This document shows positions 56,741 through 64,000 of a DNA stretch of 64,000 nucleotides, piece after piece. Below the pieces are notes generated by a model. That model made no database searches. It saw nothing but the letters and a program-made list of their open reading frames with translations, and was not told the DNA's origin. The first letter of the stretch is position 1. Every line of letters begins with the position of its first letter. Both the position numbers and the translations under genes were made by a program. Source of the stretch: Nemania diffusa (lineage: Eukaryota; Ascomycota; Sordariomycetes; Xylariales; Xylariaceae); contig JBBPUQ010000004.1 in NCBI GenBank assembly GCA_038501195.1, positions 5,470,001-5,534,000 on the forward strand, read 5' to 3'.

Positions 56741-58296
56741 ATGGCTCTACAACGACTGTTGCTGGCCAGTCTCTTCGCGGCCCAAGTTCTAGGCGCAGCG
56801 CATCCTGTCATTACACCAGCACCAAGTTTAGAAGATCGCGAGCAGGCGCTTGCGCGCCGCGATATCGACCCAGGGAGCTACATCAACAGCGTCATAAGTG
56901 GCCTAGGGAGTGATGTCTCGAGCTACGTTGCCTCCGGCGTCCCTCAGTTCTTCCAAGACTTCCCGATTGGTGAAGACGTAGAAAAGGCGCTTAACATCGA
57001 CGACGATGACCTCAAAGCAACACCGACTCAGGCTCTCAATATACCTGGGTACGCAAATTGGACAGATGCGGGCTGGAGTGTTCGAATACACGGAAACATA
57101 TACAAACAGCCCAATATCAGCGAGTCGAAGCTCGACGATCTAGCCAATGATTTCCTCATCGGCACCGATATTGACAGCCTCCCAGCAAACCAACAAGACC
57201 AAGCACGGAATTTTACAGCTTCTATATATGTCGTTCAGCAGCAGAATGTCAGCGTCGCCGTCAACTTTCAAAACAACGTCAATGTTAGTCCAAATGCGAG
57301 TGGCGGTGTGATCAACGCTAAAGGTGGTGCGCAATCCATTGATTTGCCATACAACACCACTTCTGAAGGCGATTTCGATGCGTGGGTGACTCTTCAGAAC
57401 ACCACTGGATCGAATAGAGGTCACCTGATTGCCGGAAATGCCACTAACCAAATACAAGCACTCAATGTGGTATGTACTCTTTGCCCTCTTCCTCAATTCG
57501 ATAGATCTCCTATTAACACCTCGAATAGTATACCAACGGGACGACTATCGGTAATGCTACTGCCTACTTAGTCCCCCCTACTGGCTTCACCATTGTCTCG
57601 GATATCGATGATATCCTCCGTGTCACCAAGATCTATGATCCAAAGGAGGGGCTTCTTAACTCGTTCGCACGACCGTTCGTGGCGTGGGAGAATATGCCCG
57701 AAATCTACGCCAACTGGTCAGCGACAATTAACAACTTTCACTTCCACTACCTCACAACAACTCCAGAACAGGTGACGAGAAATTATATGGAGTTTATCTA
57801 CAAAACGTACCCGCTTGGCTCTTTTGATACGAGACCACTCAACTTTTCTGACGTCTCTGCTACGCTATCGATCCGTAAAGCTCTCTTAGATAAAATCTTT
57901 CAAACTTTCCCGCAGCGGAAGTTTGTACTCGTGGGTGATACCACGAACTCAGATGTGATGAAGGACTACCCACAGCTGGTAAAAGACTATCCCGGTCAGG
58001 TCCAGTGTATCTTCCTCCGGAACACTACCGCTACCGACAGCACGGATCTGTTCCCTTACGACACTTCGGGCTTCGAGGGCATCGATCAGAAACAGTACAT
58101 GTTCTTCGTCCACGCCGATGACCTGAAAGGGGTCGACATCGAGGGTGGCAATTGTTACAATTCCGCCGTGGTGCAAAATGTGACGTTTGGTTATCAGGGA
58201 AGGGGTTTTGGGAATGATGCCAATAGTATAGTTAGCTGGAGCTGGACGGTACTTTGCGCTAGTCTTTTAGTGACATTTGGTCAGTTTTTGATATAG
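56741..58296 (+). CDS. secreted GPI-anchored App1-like (DUF2183) protein
   Basis: About 498 residues in two exons (56741-57469 and 57529-58296). It has a signal peptide (LLLASLFAAQVLGA) and ends with a hydrophobic tail (TVLCASLLVTFGQFLI) after a Gly/Asn/Ser-rich stretch, as in GPI-anchored proteins. The second exon holds the catalytic domain of the App1 phosphatidate-phosphatase family: FTIVSDIDDILRVTKIYDP, then FHFHYLTTTPEQV and KFVLVGDTTNSDVMKDYP. The nucleophile motif reads DIDDI where the yeast enzyme has DIDDT; the two aspartates needed for chemistry remain. Several N-glycosylation sites (NWT, NTT, NAT, NVT) fit an extracellular location. This differs from cytosolic yeast App1, so the physiological substrate is unclear. 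Confidence 0.88.
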
Positions 58297-59049
58297 AAAG
58301 AGGCTGGGATGGAATATGAGGATACGAGTTTAATAGTTACGATAACTCCAGTTAGACTTACATTAATAATATTTTTAACTTACGCAATCGGTATGCTGTG
58401 TCCTACAACTCAACTATATACTTGTTACGACAAAAATGAATTGTACAAGTTGGGGTATATTTCAAGGTGAGAGAGATCAAGAGTTAAATAGCACGCCACG
58501 TCAAAACCATGTTTACCCGCCGTTCTCCAGGGTATGACGGCTCCCCCCTTGCCACCCACGTGGTATCCATGACCCCAACAACTTTCGCCAACGACGGCAA
58601 GTGAATAATTCGAAACGTCGTACCAACGAAGAGCATAACTATCTCGCAAAGGCGCTGGTGAACTAAAAATTATATATCCTATTTTGTGTATTGCAGGTGG
58701 TGTTAGGGACATAGGTAAGCTATTATCAGCACTCGACTAATATATCCTCGTTAGCAAATTAGCAAATAAATAAAAGGTCACAAGTAAGTGCATAATAAAT
58801 GGTGAAGAGGACCTATATATACCCTTCTTATTATATGGGTTTCGAGTTCCGAAGCTTATAGCTATTCTTCACAACACCCTTTCAAGCAGTACCCTAAGTA
58901 CGTAAACATCACACAATATGAACCGTTGTTAGGCACACACAAACACGCACAGGGTGAAGAGGCAATCAGCATAGAAACCAGCTTACCTTTCAACTCATAC
59001 GCGCACAGCGTGCCAGCCGCTCGGAAATTCGCCATCGTCTACCACGCTC
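58297..59049. other. intergenic
   Basis: Mostly A/T-rich DNA after the App1-like gene. Minus-strand frame 58425-58712 has no domain. Nothing else is supported. Confidence 0.4.
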
Positions 59050-59358
59050 CTAGCTATCGGCCCCTACGAGACGCGTGACTACAAGATCATCTAGCAGGGA
59101 CGTCTGCAGGCGTGTCAGGGAGATACACACGATTTGGAACGGCTTGTACTCGGTCCAGCTAGATTTTATGTCTTCGGAGGATCCGGGATCTAGGAGGACG
59201 GCCTTGGTTGCTGGGAAGGTTTAGGATGGCGCTGTGTGGGATGTTGCACTTGTAGGGGAGGAGCTCCGTCGTTGTGATGTGCGTGAGAGGGGTTGTGGGA
59301 TGTATAGAAGGGCGGGAGGAGAGAGTATGCCTTTAGAAGGTGAGACATTGACGGACAT
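59050..59358 (-). pseudogene. frameshifted coding-like fragment, unknown
   Basis: Minus-strand sequence reads as protein in three successive pieces: VNVSPSKGILSPPALLYIPQ from ATG 59358, then ITTTELLPYKCNIPHSAIL in a second frame, then KAVLLDPGSSEDIKSSWTEY and on to VVTRLVGADS and a TAG at 59052-59050. The changes of frame lie near 59286 and 59222. A CCTTCCCAG could serve as an acceptor at the second change, so a spliced gene is also possible. Family is not recognised. Either a decayed gene or an unusual intron-containing one. Confidence 0.3.
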
Positions 59359-59787
59359 GTAGTTTCGCGGATGCCTTGTATGCTGGCTGTTAGATACGAG
59401 TAGTGCTTAGAGTCTAGAAGGGTCGTGTTGTTTGATAATAAATCTGCTTATAAGTATCACCTGCTTTGCTAGGAAAGCTGCTTGACTATCAGAGACATGT
59501 ATCCGCTGATAAAGAAAAATAGGCTACTGAACTGTGCAGGACTTCTTAACGATGATACACAGCCAAATATGTCAAAGCTTAAACTCTAGGGAAAGCATGA
59601 TACTGCTCCGCCAATCTAGACATCTGTGGAAACAGGAACTTAGTCGCTTAACGTGTATAAATATCGAGAGGGTCGTTCTAATCAGCACCTTGTATTTTAC
59701 AACTTTTCACCTGACTTACTTCTACTCGCCGTGCCGATTACATCGTCTACGTACAAACTAGCAATCTAGTCGACTGCATATTATAAT
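59359..59787. other. intergenic
   Basis: No feature seen apart from one short plus-strand frame (59534-59761) with no domain. Promoter of the next gene should be here. Confidence 0.4.
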
Positions 59788-60258
59788 ATGCCAAACGTAA
59801 GAGTCCAGAGCGCCATTCCCGGGATAATAGGGGATATCACATCATTCACGGTCCTCACGGAAGCCTATGAGATATCATATAATACTGAGAGTACTGCGTC
59901 GGCGGTCCCAGAAAACACAGCGTCTGACAATGCGCCGGGAACTCCAGAGGATATTCCTCGATCTCGCACGCCAGTGAACACAGTCCCGGGCAGAATCAAA
60001 TCTATCCTGCACAATGCGGAGGCCGCCGATTACGGCGTCTTGCATTTCTCCGACGCCGAGGGCCAGCAGATGATCGGGGTGTACGCCCCGTTAGAGATAG
60101 AACAACAGACACAGGACGCGATAACGGATGTGATGAGAACTGAATTCGGCGAACGGCTGCAGATCGTCGGGCAGCGGCCTGAATTTCCCGGGGCTGGTAT
60201 CGCCCTGGTATGGCTCATACAACCACTAACTGGTAGGGTAGTTTCGGGATCGGAGTAG
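59788..60258 (+). CDS. hypothetical protein, paralog of the 60791 gene
   Basis: Intronless frame of 156 residues with good protein-like composition and no signal peptide. The N-terminal half is Ser/Thr/Pro-rich and probably disordered (SRTPVNTVPG). The C-terminal half (about residues 68-150) looks folded: GRIKSILHNAEAADYGVLHF, then APLEIEQQTQDAITDVM and FGERLQIVG. This half can be aligned to the neighbouring gene at 60791 with shared positions I..IL...G.VL.F, QQ.Q.A and G..[LI].[IL]. I recognise no known family. Tandem position and shared order of motifs suggest a local duplication that has diverged strongly. Confidence 0.55.
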   Translation: MPNVRVQSAIPGIIGDITSFTVLTEAYEISYNTESTASAVPENTASDNAPGTPEDIPRSRTPVNTVPGRIKSILHNAEAADYGVLHFSDAEGQQMIGVYAPLEIEQQTQDAITDVMRTEFGERLQIVGQRPEFPGAGIALVWLIQPLTGRVVSGSE

Positions 60259-60790
60259 ATTCTTCAGCGTTTATTACGTTACACAAGCTAGACGTGGTAA
60301 TTTCGAGACGCTTCCCTGAAGATGATTCGGGTTAGGATACCAAACTAGACGCTATTCGACTTTTCAAGTCTCACGAGCTTGTGGTCATGGGTTGATCAGG
60401 AGGTTGGCGGTAAACACAACAATCCCTTGTATGCGGTGCTGCATAGTGCGAATTTATGAAAATATTGATTATCATCCTGTATGAGTAGCCTCTTGTTTAC
60501 ACAGGGAGCGCCTATTTTTGTTAGTCAGTAGCACAAGAGTTTCGGGTTGTCTCAATACTAAACTGATATTAACTGTATTCAAATGATTAAATCATCTTGA
60601 AACATAAACATCCGAAAGCTCCGAGTAAATATCCAATGTGTTGACCCGTGTTTCCCCTTCTTGCTGCTCCGAACTAAGACCACTTTGTCTTCAGACACCC
60701 GAGTTAGTATTCCTCTGGCATTGACGTCTGTCGTGAATCTATTATATTAGACCGACTTGTGGTTACCGTCACATTATCATCACCTGCGAA
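60259..60790. other. intergenic
   Basis: Spacer between the two small paralogous genes. No feature recognised; A/T rich around 60540-60620. Confidence 0.4.
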
Positions 60791-61186
60791 ATGTCTAACA
60801 ATGCCCGCCAAGATGATGCAGCGTCGGTTCCATCCCGGGGCAGTACTCGGCCATCTACGATGTCGCACGTCCAACCCGGAAGTTCCAGTCAATGGGATCA
60901 CAACCTGAACACCCCTACCATGAGCAACGAGGAGGTAAAAACCTTTAGAAATATATTCGAAAGGGTTTTGTTGCCGGCGATCACCAAGATACTTGGCGAA
61001 CATAATATTGGGGGTCAAGTCCTTTTTCATAGGAGGAGATCCATTAGCGTCGTTACTCGGGGGGAGATGCCATCGGATCTCAAGCAGCAGATCCAACATG
61101 CCGTGAGTGCAGATCTCCCTAGGCATCTTGGCACCAAGATCTCCCTCGAGTTTAGCGTGGGGGAAGTGATCCGTACCGGTCATTAA
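60791..61186 (+). CDS. hypothetical protein, paralog of the 59788 gene
   Basis: Intronless frame of 131 residues, no signal peptide or membrane segment. The first 45 residues are polar and probably disordered (RGSTRPSTMSHVQPGSSS). The rest is folded-looking: RNIFERVLLPAITKILGEHN, then GGQVLFHRRRSISVVTRGEM, DLKQQIQHAVSADL and LGTKISLEF. It shares an ordered set of positions with the gene 530 bp upstream. No known domain is recognised. An antisense frame covers the same interval but has less protein-like content. Confidence 0.55.
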   Translation: MSNNARQDDAASVPSRGSTRPSTMSHVQPGSSSQWDHNLNTPTMSNEEVKTFRNIFERVLLPAITKILGEHNIGGQVLFHRRRSISVVTRGEMPSDLKQQIQHAVSADLPRHLGTKISLEFSVGEVIRTGH

Positions 61187-62023
61187 ACACTTGTGGAGAT
61201 CGGAGATCGTCTCATCGCTCGTCGGCAGAAGACAATACATGTATGTAGCTGAGGCAGCAACTCTTCCGGTTTGGATTCTTAGTCACTCTCACGAAATGCT
61301 TTGGAAGCGCCGTAGAAGCAATAGACCGCTCGTTGTGGCCTCGGCATTAGCCCTTACACATTGGTGCATTGTGTGAACTGCGTCTCTCAAACGACTAACG
61401 TGGCCGTAGTGTACCTAGAGCTTAGTCTGGCACCGCACAACATCTGATCGTATGAGTTTACTCAACCTACTCACTCGCTTCGAGGCACAGTAAGTCCTAG
61501 ATGCTAGCCAAGTGAGCTCACATCACACGTCGTGGCCCTGTTAGAACCGAGTAGTAACTCGTTCTTCTAAAACTAAAATATGAAACCAGAAAGTGATTGG
61601 AACTTGGCGTCAGCGTAGTAGAAATAATCCATGAGCAGTCGGACAGCGAGATATAGAGTGGGCTGGAGTCTTCCAACCGGTTGGGTTACCGAGAGAGATA
61701 CTAATCGAAAAGACAGCGGGAGGATGAAGCGATGTGACGTGTTGGAGTTGGCACCTCTTGTTGAAAGGGCTAAATCTGTCATAATCCGAGCTAGAAGAAG
61801 CAAGATTGTGTGAAGCCTTGATACCGTTTCATCCTTCAGCATCTGGGGTCATCGCCTGGGCTCTCCACTGTCTGGGGATTCAACCAAGGCAGCCAAAGGC
61901 ATTAACATCCTGAAGGGCCCGCGCTTTTCCTAAACGACACCGGGAAACCCTAAATAGAGACCTACAGCCAACCTCGGAACTACGGGCAGTGGTATTATTA
62001 TTATATCTGCAGCGTGCTCGTGT
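61187..62023. other. intergenic
   Basis: Short frames only; none has a domain or a convincing splice partner. Confidence 0.4.
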
Positions 62024-62458
62024 ATGTATACGCGATGCGATGCGGGCCACGTGCGACTCAAGTTGACAAATTCACTAGAGCCATATCCTTGTCCCATGAC
62101 TCGCTGTATGGTCGCTATATGGGGCCGTTTCAAGCCAACAGAATGCCAGCAAATGGATAGGCAGCTATTGATAAGTGGCCTCGATTGCGGTGATTACTCA
62201 GGCTTAAGCTCGGAGTAAGTTGTGGTTGTGATAGGCAGAAGAAATAGCACCGCCGCTTGAATCGGCTATAACTAAAATGTTTTCTGGGTGTCCAGTCGAG
62301 CCGATTGGCTGGACGAAGACACTAGACTTAGAAGAGGACGAAGGCAAGCCATTGCCGACAGGATGTCCCGCCGTTACGACGACATCCGAACTTCTACACT
62401 AATGCCATCCCGTCTTACGTTCCCCACCGCCCATGGAGCTAGAGCTGTCGTGGTGTAA
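62024..62458 (+). CDS. possible two-exon small protein, unknown
   Basis: Weak model. A plus-strand frame from ATG 62024 (or 62096) runs to LDCGDYSGLSS and meets a perfect GTAAGT donor at 62215. The intron (62215-62295) has a TATAACTAA-like branch point and a TCCAG acceptor. The joined frame continues RADWLDEDTRLRRGRRQAIA, then RMSRRYDDIR, to a TAA at 62456-62458. Phase is kept across the splice. No family is recognised and the N terminus does not look like a typical start, so this may be a gene remnant. Confidence 0.25.
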
Positions 62459-63776
62459 TGTCGGACCGCCGCGTTCCACCCGTAGCCCAATGTGGTTATT
62501 CGACCATACTAGCAAAACGTTCCCGCAGCTTGGCGCCGGGTAGAGGGAGTACTTCGAGTAACCTAGCAGACCAGGTACGCTATCTAATCGCCTCAGGGTT
62601 TCGACAACTACGCTACGTCTCTCGAGACTTCAAGACACTCCCCGTATTAACAACCAAGTTGATGGATGCGCTGTGAGGGACTCTGAGTTGTGGGCTGTTG
62701 GGCCGAGGAGCGCAGCTCTCCCAAGCTTCGAAACAGGGGAAGCTTCAAGCCTGTACTAGGTATATGTTGGTAGCGTACGCTGTGCCCTTGCGAGACTGGC
62801 GCGAAACCCCGGTCTTGGTGGGTTCGGGTTGTGCGTCTAATTTCCTCTTGTGTGTTTTTCCTAGGCGTCTCGATCCGGGGGTCGCCTAGTATAATCTATT
62901 GAAGCATAGTCAACCTGACAGTACAGATAGACTATTCCTGTTTTGCGCGCCATGACACGCGACTGACCACCTATAGAGCGTCACGTTCTCGTGATTTTAG
63001 TGTATGTAGGTATCTCTGTCGTGGATGTGATCCACTACGAGGCGGAATTGTCTGCATGAGGTGCGGCCCTTGCAGACGTTGACAGGCCCATCCTGGCCTC
63101 CCGACCCAGCGGTTCCATCTCCGGAATGGAAAGAGAAGGGTCTACATACTTAAAGGAAGTCATGTCTGCCATCATGTTATTTAGCACCCCTGCCTGTAGC
63201 TTCCTGTCAGTAAAGTTTGTTTCCGAGTAGATATCTTCGTAGGTCCCCCGGGCATTGTCCGTCGAGGCGGACTGTGATGTTTCACTTCTAAGGTTACTAT
63301 GAGCCTCGCACTTTTTGTGTGGATTGGGGAGGCATGGCATCATCAAGTCTCTTACACATTCAATATCCCAAGGTCATCCATTACTTGTCCTATTTCTAGG
63401 GGGCTAACACACTCTTTTTCCTATTCATTGTTGTTTCGGTACACAACTGAGTTCAATTAGTGTTGGCTATTGATCAGATTGATTAAAGGCATCGTGCCTT
63501 TAACCCTTCTTATTATCGGGACATTCTAGGACTATACTTCGTCATGATTTCTCTCTTCCTAGCATTAAAATCCTCCCCGTTGTTGCGACCGTTCCCCGCC
63601 AGGTTCCCCCAGATCTGCCGAACAGGACTCGTTGTCCGCTACGCCATTGTCTTCGACGATGTACAAATTACCGATCGTTCCTCATTCCTAGCTGATATGA
63701 TGGATAGTGCCAATTTATTTCGTGAGCTCCCACCACCGACTTTCACGGTGATAACTCAGTGAAGGATATGTTATCT
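62459..63776. other. intergenic with weak coding-like frames
   Basis: Three short frames have some protein-like character but no domain: plus 62458-62676, minus 63035-63346 (with ADMTSFKYVDPSLSIPEMEP) and plus 63544-63762 (with RYAIVFDDVQITDRSSF). None could be joined by convincing splice sites. The region looks like accessory DNA with gene remnants. Confidence 0.3.
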
Positions 63777-64000
63777 TCAGAAAGACGTGGTCGCAGTTGG
63801 GGTCCCAGGGAGTGCGCTGGTCGTCGTGGGCACCTGAGTTTGAGGCTGCTGATCGGCCCTGTACATCACAGCCCAGTAGGGTTGGTCATTGTCTGGAAGG
63901 ACGACCTCGACCTCCATCAAAGTATAAGTCACCACGCCCCCTTCAGCTAGGGGGACATATATCTCTCGCAAGTATCCCATCATAAAGGCTTGGGATGCCG
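63777..64000 (-). CDS. partial gene at right edge, unknown
   Basis: The minus-strand frame is open from the window edge to a TGA at 63779-63777, about 74 codons. It reads GYLREIYVPLAEGGVVTYTL, then EVEVVLPDNDQPYWAVMYRA, and ends in a Thr/Pro-rich tail. The hydrophobic-polar alternation suggests a beta-rich folded end. No family is recognised. The gene would start beyond the window or at an internal ATG at 63983. Confidence 0.4.
   Translation of the reverse strand, partial: ASQAFMMGYLREIYVPLAEGGVVTYTLMEVEVVLPDNDQPYWAVMYRADQQPQTQVPTTTSALPGTPTATTSF

Noticed and set aside
1..64000. CRISPR array, rRNA or prokaryotic operon structure
   Set aside because: Introns, gene spacing and protein families are those of a fungal nuclear genome, and no regularly spaced repeats with unique spacers were seen.

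Overview
The window reads as nuclear DNA of a filamentous ascomycete, most likely a Sordariomycete. Genes are interrupted by short introns of about 55-150 bp with GTAAGT-like donors and CTAAC/CTGAC branch points. Most genes are single units separated by 0.5-2.8 kb of non-coding DNA. The protein set is fungal: Zn2Cys6 regulators, a 2EXR protein, a NUC-2/PHO81 protein and an SPX start spelled across a 17-nt first exon. Intergenic DNA carries many short TACCTAGGTA-type repeats and a RIP-like decayed protease relic. No CRISPR array, rRNA or convincing tRNA was seen. Species cannot be named from sequence alone.

Left part (1-17 kb): a large RNA-dependent RNA polymerase of the SAD-1/Rdp1 type on the minus strand (1655-6753), a small secreted cysteine-containing protein (8615-9183), a three-exon 2EXR-domain protein (11369-12783, minus) and a small membrane-anchored protein (14900-15520, minus). 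A decayed deuterolysin (M35 protease) fragment lies at 17069-17330.

Middle (18-34.7 kb): a pisatin-demethylase-like cytochrome P450 with a GC-AG first intron, a CorA-like two-helix membrane protein, a cysteine-repeat single-pass membrane protein, a Zn2Cys6 regulator whose first finger half cannot be joined cleanly, a candidate solo LTR, and a large second Zn2Cys6 regulator (31540-34722).

Right-centre (36.8-55.3 kb) is a conserved housekeeping block: mitochondrial i-AAA protease YME1, the phosphate regulator NUC-2/PHO81, a mitochondrial PPR-like protein with a duplicated C terminus, a DUF866/CXXC zinc-binding protein in five small exons, spliceosomal Sm-F, arginine methyltransferase PRMT5 and prefoldin subunit 4. 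Sm-F is a known class of PRMT5-linked partner (PRMT5 methylates other Sm proteins), and the two genes are convergent neighbours; any functional meaning of that is inference.

Right end (56.7-64 kb) is accessory: a secreted, probably GPI-anchored App1-like (DUF2183) protein, two small proteins that look like diverged paralogs of each other (59788-60258 and 60791-61186), several weak or broken coding fragments and a partial gene running off the right edge. I found no clearly novel multi-gene system. The most unusual items are the paired small paralogs, the triple-cysteine receptor-like protein, the protease relic and the split zinc finger.
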